Part shown: piece by piece, positions 36,501 to 43,425 of the stretch
Layout of the letters: each line of letters opens with the position of its first letter
How positions within the stretch are numbered: position 1 is the first letter of the stretch
Assembly (NCBI GenBank): GCA_949316235.1
Contig: OX438744.1
Location: 24,291,578 to 24,355,577, forward strand
Length of the DNA: 64,000 nt
Direction: 5' to 3'
Origin: Oegoconia quadripuncta
Lineage: Eukaryota > Arthropoda > Insecta > Lepidoptera > Autostichidae
Notes under the pieces: model-generated
Databases searched by the model: none
What the model was told of the DNA's origin: nothing
What the model saw: only the letters and a program-made list of their open reading frames with translations
Translations under genes and position numbers: made by a program

Positions 36501-37846
36501 TTAACAAATGATATGAGGACAATGAAATCTTACCCGCATTTTTAGAAACAGAATGAGGATGTTCGAAGTATGAGGAACTTCCGCAACATATGACAGAAAG
36601 CCCCATGAATCCTAACCGGTATTTCATTCTCCATTCCTTTCGCTCGTCCTGTGATTGCCAACGCTCTCGAACGCGGCGTCAACGCTGTGATTGTCAAGCA
36701 ACGGCAGCTTTGCCATGCGACCGGTTTTAAGTATTTTCATATAACGGGATCTAAGTCTGTGTAGCGTAACCCTGACGCGCGCATACCCAGGCTCATTCAT
36801 CGGACAACACATTTCATTATATGTTTACAGTTTCTTCATGACCGGCTACTTGCCTGTTGGATTCGAGTTCGCTTCAGAGGTGACATACCCTGAGCCGGAG
36901 GGCACCACGTCAGGATTGTTAAACGCTGTTGTTCAGGTGAGCTATTGTGGTGAAACTAACTTCAAATATTTATTTCAACTTTAGATAATGTGATATAATT
37001 TGTTGAATGTGTATTTAAATCTATTCTGTCAGTCAGTATGTCCAAGCTACTACAAGGAAATCGTCTGTGGGAATAGGAGTGAAGCAAGAAATCTACAGGT
37101 TTTGTTTTCTTTTCTTGTTTTCCAAACATAATTGATTTTTATTGTGTCTGGAAAATTAACCTGCTTTTGATTCTAATCGACCATTATATTATCTATACAA
37201 TATTATAGAACATTTTTAGAGGATAATGTTTAATACCGGTATAAAGCACCAGTAACTACCGCCACTTGATCCCATCGAAACTCGACAACTTGGGTTATCA
37301 TCTCGTCCTGTAAACATACCACTGCAGGGATATAGGCCTTTCCTCGTATAATGAGGGAGTATGGGCTATAGTCCACCACGCTGGCCCAATGCGGGTTGGA
37401 GACTTCACATGCCTTAGAATTATTATTTATCACGATGTTGTTCCTTCACCGTTTAAGAGCAGTCGGATAAATCCACGTAAGTAATTAAAGTAAATTTAAA
37501 AACTTTTTCATACATTTCCTGCTTGGGAATCGACCCCGTTCCTCCCAAATTGGGAGACCGCATCTTAACCGCTGAGCCACCGACGCTCTCTTAACCGCTG
37601 ACGTTAGTACTATATTAATTATGTGCCGCTGAGCCACCGACTTGCGTAAATTTCCTTTATTACCTAACGCGTTCTTTTCTGCAGATCTTCGGCATAGTCC
37701 TAACACTGCTATACGAGTGGATGCTGAGCTCCGTCGGAGACCGCTGGTCGAACTTGACCCTCTGCGCACTGTTGGCACTGGGCACTGCCATCACCGCGGC
37801 CATTCAGCCAGATCTGCGGCGGCAGGCTGCACAGAACAAAGGATAA
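9314..37846 (+). CDS. FLVCR: FLVCR-type MFS transporter, 3' six coding exons (gene-level entry)
   Basis: Join of exons 9314-9538, 34423-34564, 34998-35197, 35287-35501, 36831-36936 and 37685-37846. All junctions are GT/AG and the reading phase is kept throughout, giving 349 residues and a TAA. The product is a multi-pass membrane protein of the FLVCR1/2 family; members are known as heme and, more recently, choline/ethanolamine transporters of the major facilitator superfamily. Seen in sequence: the family stretches [81 protein letters not shown] and [20 protein letters not shown], separated by hydrophobic membrane segments. Family members are usually about 500 residues or more, so roughly 150-200 N-terminal residues are missing and probably lie upstream of the window; I found no candidate exon in 1-9313. 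FLVCR1 versus FLVCR2 orthology and the substrate in this species are not decided by the sequence. Confidence 0.88.
9604..10284 (+). mobile_element. 5'-truncated Jockey-like LINE 3' end
   Basis: An open frame (9607-10056) reads [18 protein letters not shown] then [31 protein letters not shown] and [16 protein letters not shown]. This is the reverse-transcriptase C-terminus of a Jockey-like element. A characteristic 3' UTR follows (GGCTATTTCACAATTAATAA, CTTGTTCTTCTCAGGGG, TTTTAAGTGTACACTGTG) with a decayed GACTTT tail. At least six other 3' ends of this family occur in the window. Confidence 0.85.
10920..11224 (+). mobile_element. Jockey-like LINE fragment with internal deletion
   Basis: A short reverse-transcriptase fragment ([20 protein letters not shown], then [15 protein letters not shown]) runs into MSYGFL and jumps directly to the terminal 3' UTR and GATTTT tail at 11180-11224. 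Most of the C-terminus and 3' UTR has been lost. Confidence 0.8.
11375..11492 (+). repeat. Dispersed repeat K (CACACAACGCC...TCGTCGG)
   Basis: A frequent degenerate repeat: a GAAATCGG/AATCGGAC-like start, then ACACACACAACGCCATCAAA and CGTCGTTTTTCGTCGGCGG. Other copies lie at about 15560-15736, 17385-17490, 28150-28275 and 31020-31170. Class unknown. Confidence 0.6.
11493..12084. other. Intronic stretch without a recognised element
   Basis: Part of the large FLVCR intron. 11560-11790 is balanced in composition and not matched elsewhere in the window, with no open frame. Confidence 0.4.
12085..12354 (-). mobile_element. SINE family B
   Basis: The complement starts GGCCTGTTTGGTGTAGTGGT, has B box GTTCGAATCCC, body, and ends with CGCTGTGTGTATGTCTAAGG and an ATTTATTTATT tail. 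Confidence 0.87.
12559..12677 (+). repeat. Dispersed repeat J, copy 2
   Basis: ATATTGGGTCTTTACCTATG through TTAATCATATGTACCAATTC to TTTTATTTGGAAAATGG; inverted relative to 4830-4938. Confidence 0.78.
12790..14690. other. Intronic stretch, mostly unassigned
   Basis: Contains an (AT)n run near 13540, a possible repeat K fragment near 13925-14090 and two related A-rich blocks (CTAAACCATAACCAAAAACG near 14143, CTAAACCAAAACCAAAAACG near 14330). No coding signal. Confidence 0.4.
13532..13560. repeat. (AT)n microsatellite
   Basis: CATATATATATATATATATG-like run. Confidence 0.8.
14695..15206. mobile_element. TA-flanked MITE
   Basis: 512 bp with about 33-bp inverted ends (CAGRGTGGAAAGTTTCAATG, then GGGCAGCCAAGGG), flanked by TA (14693-14694, 15207-15208). 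It has no coding capacity and is Tc1/mariner-like by target site. Confidence 0.85.
15560..15736 (+). repeat. Dispersed repeat K
   Basis: ATCCTTGAAACGGTTTAACC, CACCCAAATCGGACAACGCA and TTTTCATCGGGGGTTAAAAT. Confidence 0.6.
16010..16260 (+). mobile_element. Possible LINE 3' end
   Basis: A GC-rich open stretch ([20 protein letters not shown] in one frame) ends at a stop near 16137, then an AT-rich UTR and a TTTGATTTGATTTTTGATTT tail at 16229-16252. The element family is not recognised. Confidence 0.5.
16334..16664 (+). mobile_element. SINE family C
   Basis: Nearly full copy: head ACCGCCTCCGTGGATCAATG, B-box-like GATTCGATCCC, body, and CATAAAAAAA tail. Confidence 0.87.
17248..17376 (+). repeat. 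Dispersed repeat H, copy 1
   Basis: TTTTAGCTTCTCGAGTGCAG to GAACCCTCTTAA; matches 57505-57617. Confidence 0.72.
17819..18055 (+). mobile_element. Chimeric SINE: family A head, family C body
   Basis: A tRNA-like head GACCGGTTGGTGTAATGGAC through GTCAGCGAAACCA (family A) joins directly at about 17860 to the second half of family C (TTTTAAATGTCCCCCTGGCC onward). Confidence 0.8.
18057..18798 (+). pseudogene. LINE reverse-transcriptase C-terminus interrupted by another LINE fragment
   Basis: Part 1 (18057-18267) reads [20 protein letters not shown] and [11 protein letters not shown], a reverse-transcriptase C-terminal region. Part 2 (18402-18798) reads [35 protein letters not shown] and the C-terminus with stop at 18796-18798. 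Between them lies a minus-strand fragment of a different LINE (18268-18401). Confidence 0.8.
18268..18401 (-). mobile_element. Inserted LINE C-terminal fragment
   Basis: The complement reads from AAGGCATGGATTTCCTGAAT through CCTACAACCTTGGGATCTTC to the GTGAGATTGTGGTCAAA 3' UTR. It is the same family as 345-540, inserted antisense into the LINE at 18057-18798. Confidence 0.8.
19128..19342 (+). mobile_element. SINE family A, head replaced
   Basis: B box GGTTCGAATCCC and full body to GTCCGAAATATTTATTTATT. The first bases (AACCCGTAGTGCATAAAAA) resemble the tail of family C rather than the family A head. Confidence 0.8.
19343..20486. other. Intronic stretch without a recognised gene
   Basis: AT-rich, with a C/A-rich patch at 19640-19690 and no convincing frame. 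Confidence 0.4.
20487..20760 (-). repeat. Probable LINE or SINE 3' fragment
   Basis: The complement carries GCCTGGAAGAGATCGCTGTT followed by AGCGATAAGGCCGCC, a block I recognise as a common dispersed 3' end in Lepidoptera. Confidence 0.5.
20840..20945. repeat. AT-rich simple repeat
   Basis: Runs of ATATATAATAATAATATAAT and related words lie at the 3' side of the CR1-like LINE and may be part of its tail. Confidence 0.7.
21000..23990 (-). mobile_element. CR1/Jockey-group non-LTR retrotransposon, nearly full ORF2
   Basis: A LINE body on the minus strand holds endonuclease and reverse transcriptase. No ORF1 is visible upstream. It lies in the large FLVCR intron. The 3' side (20760-21000) and 5' side (23970-24170) are AT-rich simple sequence, so the true ends and any target duplication are not resolved. 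Confidence 0.85.
21024..23968 (-). pseudogene. LINE ORF2 (endonuclease + reverse transcriptase), one nonsense and one frameshift
   Basis: Segment 1 (23968-22943) is an APE-type endonuclease: [36 protein letters not shown] and [11 protein letters not shown]. It ends at an in-frame TGA. The same frame continues at once (22918-21725) with the reverse transcriptase: [55 protein letters not shown] and the YADD box. A single-base shift near 21738, in a short A run, moves the reading frame. Segment 3 (21668-21024) gives the C-terminus ([50 protein letters not shown]). Few lesions suggest a relatively young copy. The clade is uncertain; CR1-like seems likeliest. Confidence 0.9.
24757..25860 (+). mobile_element. 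Jockey-like 3' UTR split by a pogo-like insertion
   Basis: The 3' UTR (TTGCTTGTTCTTCTCAGGGG to TTTTAAGTG) stops at 24865 and resumes at about 25823 (CCTACAAAATAAAGC and the tail). The 957-bp pogo-like element lies between. Confidence 0.8.
24866..25822 (+). mobile_element. Pogo-like DNA element with GGGGCAAAAYGGG repeats
   Basis: 957 bp with inverted GGGGAACTTGGGGCA ends, TA on both sides, inserted in a Jockey-like 3' UTR. The motif GGGGCAAAAYGGG recurs near 24890, 25249 and (inverted, then direct) 25605-25635. A remnant near 25338-25490 reads [12 protein letters not shown], then after a stop [20 protein letters not shown] and [11 protein letters not shown], resembling the psq-type helix-turn-helix of pogo-like transposases. 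No DDE region remains. Confidence 0.75.
25861..26734. other. Intronic stretch with small repeat pieces
   Basis: 25945-25980 repeats the TTAGTTGGTGTAC.TCCGAATCGACACCATTG start of the LINE at 10920. 26115-26200 is a CCCGCGACTTCGCCTGCGTA repeat. 26255-26360 is rich in GGTTAGG/CCTAACC words. Confidence 0.45.
26735..27025 (+). mobile_element. SINE family C
   Basis: Head CCGCCTCCGTGGCTGAATG, B box GGTTCGATCCC, body with an internal deletion of about 40 bp, and tail CATAAAAAAA. Confidence 0.87.
27282..27937. mobile_element. TA-flanked MITE with long inverted arms
   Basis: 656 bp. The arms are about 130 bp (27282-27415 against 27805-27937), beginning CAGGGTGTCCAGGAAATAAT and including ACCTCCCTAATCA and AGCTTTAGTAAAAATATCAT, with few mismatches. 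TA lies on both sides. Confidence 0.87.
28452..28965 (+). repeat. Dispersed repeat I, copy 1, split by a LINE
   Basis: 28452-28545 (GGTGTTTAGCGTAATGGTT, CATATCGCTTAGTCAGCGCC) and 28856-28965 (TATACGCTTGTTACTAATTA, TTATTTACGGAACCCTCCGT) are the two halves of the continuous copy at 63645-63845. Confidence 0.78.
28548..28855 (-). mobile_element. Jockey-like LINE 3' end (divergent subfamily)
   Basis: A minus-strand copy beginning with its AAAATC tail. It contains CTCCCCAGAGAAGAACGAGC, the complement of the usual 3' UTR core. It interrupts another dispersed repeat (28452-28545 and 28856-28965). Confidence 0.75.
29593..29845 (-). mobile_element. Jockey-like LINE 3' UTR
   Basis: Minus-strand copy: a GCTTTATTTTGTAGGTACAC tail complement, a GAAGAACAAGCAAGCAACTC core and GCCTGGTTATGCGAACGGG at the far end. 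Confidence 0.8.
30085..30330 (+). repeat. Dispersed repeat G, copy 1
   Basis: Shares GGCTCCACWGAAAAYCAGCG and CATGCTGAGT...GGAGACC with 56740-56965 and ends in AATAAACGCTTTCTATTCTA. Confidence 0.78.
30420..30790 (+). repeat. Dispersed repeat, two partial tandem copies
   Basis: 30460-30590 and 30655-30785 share ATAGCCTATATGTTARTC and CGTCCAGCCGTWTAGGCGTG, with CTGCGACTTCGTCCGCGTAG between them. This is the same broad family as 32034-32212. Confidence 0.7.
31020..31170 (+). repeat. Dispersed repeat K
   Basis: TCAAATCGGACATCGCATTA, CACACACACAACGCCGTCAA and TATCGTTTTTGGTCGGGTGT. Confidence 0.6.
31202..31520 (+). mobile_element. tRNA-derived SINE family D
   Basis: Head with GCGTTAAGACGCGGTCTCCC and B-box-like GTTCGATTC, body with CCCGCATTGGGCCAGCGTGG and CCCTGCAGTGGGATGATTAC, and a TGATGATGATGAA tail. 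Confidence 0.82.
31521..33558. other. Intronic stretch, mostly unassigned
   Basis: Apart from the small repeat at 32034-32212, nothing recognisable and no coding signal. Confidence 0.4.
32034..32212 (-). mobile_element. Small dispersed repeat with a GCCGCGGGCGGAAAGCTA end
   Basis: Between ACTAATATTATTAATGCGAA and AGCCGCGGGCGGAAAGCTAA. Related pieces occur at 26115-26200 (GCGACTTCGCCTGCGTAGAA), 19357-19378, 29568-29590 and 30420-30790. I associate this repeat with non-autonomous Helitron-like elements of Lepidoptera, but the ends do not settle the class. Confidence 0.6.
33560..33760 (+). repeat. 24-bp minisatellite
   Basis: Units of ATTGGCGTWGCTTKTYATRG begin at 33647, 33671, 33695 and 33719 with an exact 24-bp period. 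More degenerate units lie from about 33572. Confidence 0.8.
33840..34060 (+). mobile_element. Jockey-like LINE 3' UTR (divergent subfamily)
   Basis: It shares GACATGAACCGCTCG, the GAATCATAAATTGTAAAA stretch and TTGCTCGTTGTTCTCTGGGG with the copy at 28548-28855, in the opposite orientation. It sits 360 bp before an FLVCR exon. Confidence 0.7.
34067..34305 (+). mobile_element. SINE family A, full length
   Basis: A-box-like GATTGGTGTAGTGGATAG, B box GGTTCGAATCC, body and ATTTATTTATTTA tail. It ends about 120 bp before an FLVCR exon. Confidence 0.88.
34423..34564 (+). CDS. FLVCR: FLVCR-like exon
   Basis: Acceptor ccacag, donor GTAAGT. The exon is 142 nt, phase 0 in and phase 1 out. It reads [14 protein letters not shown], an acidic loop with [11 protein letters not shown], then a membrane helix ending FVLILL. 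It directly continues SIGVFGNQ of the previous exon, as in the family, so no exon is missing across the 24.9 kb intron. Confidence 0.9.
34998..35197 (+). CDS. FLVCR: FLVCR-like exon
   Basis: Acceptor ctttcag, donor GTAAGG. The exon is 200 nt, phase 1 in and phase 0 out. It encodes the cytoplasmic loop [11 protein letters not shown] followed by [15 protein letters not shown] and the conserved [18 protein letters not shown] helix, ending in ILTYYP. This is the most diagnostic FLVCR segment in the window. Confidence 0.92.
35287..35501 (+). CDS. FLVCR: FLVCR-like exon
   Basis: Acceptor ctctag, donor GTAAGT. The exon is 215 nt, phase 0 in and phase 2 out. It carries [20 protein letters not shown], the loop [15 protein letters not shown], which resembles the positively charged A-type loop of the C-terminal MFS half, and a further helix ending YLSSILLG. 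The intron before it is only 89 bp. Confidence 0.92.
35697..35964 (+). mobile_element. SINE family C, 5'-truncated
   Basis: Starts at TCTCCAGCGGGGTACAT and runs to the GCATAAAAAAAAA tail, in the FLVCR intron between exons 35287-35501 and 36831-36936. Confidence 0.85.
36030..36300 (+). repeat. Dispersed repeat E, copy 1
   Basis: Shares GTGTGGTTTCGGCGCGTAAA, TCTGTAGATTTGCA and TTTCAAGCATTATACTTT with 60430-60700. Confidence 0.72.
36831..36936 (+). CDS. FLVCR: FLVCR-like exon
   Basis: Acceptor tttacag, donor GTGAGC. The exon is 106 nt, phase 2 in and phase 0 out. It encodes [20 protein letters not shown] followed by [15 protein letters not shown]. The helix-breaking glycine/proline and the acidic PEPEG motif match the family. 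Confidence 0.92.
37236..37593 (-). mobile_element. SINE family D
   Basis: Complement: GGTGGCTCAGCGGTTAAGAT head, GGTCGATTCCC B box, and a GCATTGGGCCAGCGTGGTGG body. It lies in the last FLVCR intron, ending 90 bp before the terminal exon. The head is partly duplicated up to 37645. Confidence 0.83.
37685..37846 (+). CDS. FLVCR: FLVCR-like terminal exon
   Basis: Acceptor ctgcag. There are 53 codons and a TAA at 37844-37846. It encodes the last membrane helices ([30 protein letters not shown]) and a short basic tail RRQAAQNKG facing the cytoplasm. Confidence 0.9.
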   Translation: MFGIVLTLLYEWMLSSVGDRWSNLTLCALLALGTAITAAIQPDLRRQAAQNKG

Positions 37847-38371
37847 ACTTTTGGAAATGCAAGAGGATTGTATTGATCGAGAAGTGATCGGTTAACAACG
37901 CTTACCATCAACATCGATAATTTTCACAAATCGACACATTTTCAACTCTACTGTGGTAACCATCACATAACCTATGTTTGCCACAATTGGCAATATTGGC
38001 AATATTGTTCACGGTAGAATTTGCTTCCTGAACAAACACTGCGTTGTGGCGCTGTCCGTGGTTTATCAAAACTAGGGTATCAAGCATCACTTAAAGCCCT
38101 TGCCCATACGTTAACCCTTATGGCTGATTTTGAATTCAATTAGCTACACACCCTTTTGTCGACGAGGGCTTCTTTCTTACTTCACACCTTTAACTGTTCT
38201 TTAATTTAGTCTGGGGCCCAAGGCATCATTAGAGTCACATAGGGCATCGTCTACCTTCAGTAAGCGCTGCAGAGTACCACTGTTGATCCTTGCTTACAGG
38301 AGTTGCAGTGGGAGGAGCATGGAGGCAGGACATACGCTGCTGTGGTAAACAGTAGCAATCGAATCAATAAA
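37847..38371 (+). other. Probable 3' UTR of the FLVCR-like gene
   Basis: Non-coding sequence follows the FLVCR stop without a recognised repeat. An AATAAA hexamer at 38366-38371 is the first plausible polyadenylation signal. The extent is inferred from that hexamer only; no transcript evidence is available. Confidence 0.4.
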
Positions 38372-41300
38372 TTAAAAAACAATTGGAAATTAAAACCACA
38401 CAGCATTATATGGAGTTATACGGACATTATCCAATTTGGAACTACTAACGAAATTGGTCTTCTTTATACATTTTCGTAACTGCTTTTCATGTGATCGTAA
38501 AGTACGAGTTGGTACGTTACGATTGAATCGTGATAGCAATGACAATTTAGCGCTTGTCAAACTGTTAGCCTAATCTGTACAATACTTAATAGTTCTTATC
38601 ATATTAAAATCAGTAGCAAATAGGTAACTAATAGTATAATAGATGAATTGACAAATAAATTTACGGTTTGAAGACGTAACGGAATATTAAATATTCATTT
38701 AATCGACATTTCCAGCAATGATTTAAAACCGTTCAAAACATAATCACCCACGGTATACTCTATTGAATTATATCTTACGTATTTAAACTCTCAACAAACT
38801 TCGAAAAGGCAGGTTTTTTGTAGCTAGTTACAAAAGTAGTTATTTTTTCTGTTTGTCTTTTACGATTCAGAAATTTCTATTTGAAAGAATATTAAAGTGT
38901 TTTTAGAAATCCTAGAAATTTTCATCTGTAATTACCCGTTTTCGTTGTCCCTCTACGTCTTTTTTTTATTATTTTAATCTCACTTAATGGAGTTGAAAAT
39001 GTGTCGCTGTCTAAACGTGCTATATCAAAAGTAAATGCGATTTACTACCTAGTTAGATACTGTAGTGACATTCACCATTCTTCACGTAATTCAATGATTT
39101 GTGTGTGCGTTTAAGGGTTCGGCGCGCACGGAGCAACTTTAGTCGCGGCACTGACGATTTCAGCTTCACTAATTCGTGACCAAAGCGCAAATAACCGCTA
39201 TATAGCCGAGCGAGCAATGATAAATTTCTAGTTGTCGTGGCGACTAAAGTCGGTTGCCAGTGCGCGTCAGGTGAGGCTTAATTTTCTACTGCAAATATGT
39301 TATTCTTATTATGCCTAATAATACTTGTCATTATCCCTTATATGGTTGTTTAAAGGACGTCAATTTTTGAGCTGCTTGACCTCTATATAGATAGATGCGA
39401 GAGCTTTGAAATAGTAACGAGTGTAGGTATGTAATGATAATGATGCCACCAAGTGGCGGCATAAAAGAAATCAAGTGTTACCAGACAAAATAAAAACCAA
39501 ATCATTGAAAATAATGAAGATCATGATTGTAGATACCTCAATAGATTTTGTAAAGCAATCAATGTCAATGTAAAATGAGGATATGTAAGTATATTAACTC
39601 ATCCAAAGATATTCGACAACAAAAAATGGTAACATTGAAAACTATCAAGTGACTGATAGAAATATTAGGGCTAATTTCATGTACCTAAGCGATAACGTTC
39701 AGAAATCGCCCATAATTATATTATTATATGGAGCCTAAAGTAGACATCGACAAAAATTGAAGCACAGTAGATAGCCTATAAATATATTATTTTAAAATAT
39801 GTAACAATAATATTACCACTATTTAAACAAGAGACAATATAATAGGTAGGTACTTGTACCAATATTATGGAATAGTTACTAAGATGACGTTCCCAAATTG
39901 TGTAACTTCTTATTGTGTAACGATCCTTACGATCGATGTACAGTCAGCTAAGGAATACATTCCGATTTAGTTTGAACGAGTCTCAACATTTTTACAACAA
40001 TTTTTACAATTATCGCCTCATGACTCTACAGGTGCAATACGACGGACATGTCGCTGCGTCAGCGTAGATGAAAAGATACATATTGCAACCTCAATTTTTT
40101 TTTTAAGGTAACGAGTATCAGCAAAGCAATGACTTATTATCATACAAAACTATTGAAGAGATCTCTCAATGGCATAATTCTGACTTTGTGTCGACGGACT
40201 TGTATGTCGTACAACGTATTGCTCATACCTACTTATAATTTTACAGTGTTGTAAACAAGAAACTGTTTCAATTAAACTACTTATTGATATAAAAGCACTT
40301 TAATTAATCAAAATAGAATGTTTACAACTAGACCAGTACAAGTCTGTCTCATTTTTTTTTAGTTTTATTCACTCCTCTCGGAGAAGGCAAATGGATCTAA
40401 GCTCACTCACTCTCAGTCAAAACAAGTAATTCGTCGTATACTTGACGTATACAGAGTCTAGTGACGGTCAAGTCATTCCTCAGTAAAGTGGCAGAATGCT
40501 TTAAAAAAATTTTGGCGGCGTCTTGTGGGAACCTGAAAGCTTCGTTACCTACGCACTTTAATTTACACTTCCCTTCATTTGTACACCATCACTAACTGTT
40601 GCTGCACAATATTCTGCCATTAAGCTTCAAAAGTCAGAATGCACAAATTATAAGAATTATAAACAAAAATGCAACTTCTCGCCTCGATCCCGCCAAAAAG
40701 TCAAGTCTGTCTCATAAAAGTCAAAGTCTAGCCTCGCGCCCAAAGTGCGCTTACATTGCATAACATATGCACTTGATGGTGCGTTTATTAACTACGTCAA
40801 CAGAAACTATTGCGCTGTTATGTTTCAGGTTTATATAATAATGTTTATAAAACAAGCGTTTTTCTATATTGTGAAAAATATCTAACGACGTTGGACTTGC
40901 ATTCTGGCTGACTGTACTATAGTTTAGTGACACAGGATATGAAGTAATCGCGACAATAAAAATTATGAATAAGTGTTATCCGTAGATAACTGTAGGTAGG
41001 TGATTTTTGCTATTGCCAAAATATATAAGAATTGATGATCCCTGGGATCGGAGATCTATACATATTTTTGTCTACAAATTTAAAGAATATTTAAATTAAA
41101 AATGTGTAGAAATTTTTAAATATTTGGAAGCATTACTAGTTTAGAATTAATGTTGTAACCTGAAATTTACTGTTACTTATACGTGACTACTATAAAAATG
41201 CTGAAAACCTGAAAAACGTTTCGCCTAAAACGGTATAAAGCAATCTCTACGTAGGTATTTAACTGTTTAGGTAGACAGTAGTTTATTAGAACGTGTAATA

Positions 41301-42184
41301 TAGAAAGGGTATTATCTAAATGGCATTATGACGATAAATAATTGTTTGTTATCTATGGCAGTATGTGTGAGGCTATGTCATGTATCGCTTAGGCTGATGG
41401 CATCTAACAAAGCCTTAAATAATTTAAAAAAAAATTATATGTCATGTCATGTACGGTACGCTGTTCCTTAGTACTAAGGGTCTATGTATACGGTTGACTA
41501 TATTTTGTCGTCCAATAAGGATTGAAGCTATACTATATCTATGCCGGATGAGTTTTTTTACCGTAAGGAAAAATATTGGGCATATTAGGTACCTAAGTGA
41601 TATAGAAGGTATTGGTATAGGTAGGTTATTTAACACCTTTTTGCATATAAGTATAGCAAACACATTTGCATAGATACGTTGAACAAACATAGGACAGAAA
41701 TTACAATACACAAAAGGCGAGCTTATCTTTGTAAGAGATTTCTTCCAGCAATCCCTCCGAAGGGAAAAACTAATTGAAAGTTTTTTATTGCAGGCAAAAA
41801 GCGATACTTACAAATATAGAACAATACATTAACAAAACATCACTGTTATAGGAACACAATATGATGAAAGATTAAGATATTTAAAGCAATGGTTTAATTG
41901 AAGAGCTTATTAAATGTAGAATAATTAATTATTTCTTTACAAAACCATCATCGAATAAAACTTTGTATCATTTGACGGTCGCGCTTGTAGACAATTCCAC
42001 ATATGTACATATCTTAAATTAAAAAAAAAACTTGAAAATACGAATTCCAAATAAACGCATGATAGGAACCCTACGAATCCCGCCAGTCGCATATCAATCT
42101 CTGGCCGGTGCATACGTCGATGATGGTTTTGAAAAAATAAATAAACTACCCATGCCAATTACCTACTTCTATTTCATTCACCTA
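38372..42184. other. Intergenic region between the two host genes
   Basis: AT-rich with no gene recognised. It holds repeat F at 40365-40545 and a GC-richer imperfect palindrome at 39118-39272. Confidence 0.45.
40365..40545 (+). repeat. Dispersed repeat F, copy 1
   Basis: TTCACTCCTCTCGGAGAAGG, then AAGTGGCAGAATGCTTTAAA and TTTTGGCGGC. Inverted copy at 47583-47775; a 5' fragment also lies at 29943-30000. Confidence 0.75.
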
Positions 42185-42925
42185 ATACGGTAACGGTATG
42201 CCTAAAGGTGACACTTTGAAACGCATAATGTTTATTGTCATAAGTTCAATTGACATACATCATATGGCATACAAATTAATAAGTATAATAGTGTTTCGCA
42301 AAATTATTATTACGTATAAACATAATAACGCAGATTTGTTGAAGGGCATAATAATAAAAGCCATAATCATATCAATCTATATTTTCATTTGCCATATTTT
42401 TATAAGGCATACTTTGAAACGCAGATTTTAATTATGCATAAATTATCATATTCATAATTTTGTCTGACCTACTTTTATAAAACATAACTGCACACCGCAT
42501 GGTTAGGTTAGGTTCGAAGGGTATGGCGGAAGCGAGCCGGGCGAGTGCGAGCGAAGCGAGCACGGGAGTTCTTGGCACCCCGACATGGATAGGTTAGGTT
42601 CGAAGGTATGGCGGAAGCGAGCCGGGCGAGCAGAGCGAGCCCGGATCAACCTCCATACCCTTCGTGTTAGGTTGACATGTATGCTTTTTAAATATTATGT
42701 CTTTTGAATATTATGGTCAACAAATATTATGCCTTTCATTACTTATGCTTATTAAAATTATGCCTTTATATGATTATGCCTTACAGGTTTCGGCCATATG
42801 ATATTATGTGTAATGAAGTTATGTTATAACGGTTTATTGCAAATGACTATTATGGCGAGTAATATTATGAATTGTCAGTTTATGGTGAAAAACGTTATGC
42901 GTTTCAATAGGTAACCATGCCTAAA
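42185..42925. mobile_element. Palindromic CATAAT-rich element with GC-rich core
   Basis: The ends are inverted (TTGAAACGCATAAYG at 42217-42231 and, complemented, near 42890-42905). Both arms are packed with GGCATAAT/CATAATAT words pointing outward, about 740 bp overall. The core (42490-42680) has two direct copies of a GC-rich unit starting GGTTAGGTTCGAAGG with GGCGGAAGCGAGCCGGGCGA. There is no coding capacity. Confidence 0.65.
42498..42660 (+). repeat. GC-rich direct repeat, two copies
   Basis: Two copies, the second shorter, of a unit with ATGGCGGAAGCGAGCCGGGC followed by GAGCGAAGCGAGC-like steps. Base composition is sharply different from the surrounding AT-rich arms. Confidence 0.75.
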
Positions 42926-42999
42926 CTAATTAAGTATTTAAATCTTTTTGTAGTTTATTGTCTTGTTGCCCATAACACTAAATTTCAATTTTGACTACC

Positions 43000-43425
43000 T
43001 GTTTGGCCTGTTTGGTGTAGTGGTTACATACCCTGACTGCTACACCAAAAGGTCGCGTGTTCGGAACCCGCTTGAAGCATATATTTGTATAAGGAATACG
43101 GTCATGTGTACCAGAGTTATAGATGTTGTCACTTACATTTACAAAAAGAAAAATAAATGTATTTGTGTAGTATATCAACCTTTAGCATAGGTAGCATGAC
43201 CACGCGCGGTATACCTAGTTTATCATTATGTTATTCAAACTTCTATCAAAATGCTGCTGTACGACTGTTATCGCTCATTTTGACAGATGACAGCGATGAA
43301 ATGTGTGTTAAACTGTATCTCAATTTGTCATGCTACTACTGCTGGTATCCATAATACAATCGTAGTTGCTTTATGTGTAACTAGATGGCGCTGTGTGTAT
43401 GTCCAAGGACATTACTATTATTATT
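43000..43425 (+). mobile_element. SINE family B with a small inserted palindromic element
   Basis: Head CTGTTTGGTGTAGTGGTTAC and body to about 43177, then resumption at about 43345 (CTGGTATCCATAATAC to GATGGCGCTGTGTGTATGTC). The roughly 150-bp insert is bounded by inverted GTAGCATGAC, suggesting a very short MITE. Confidence 0.75.
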
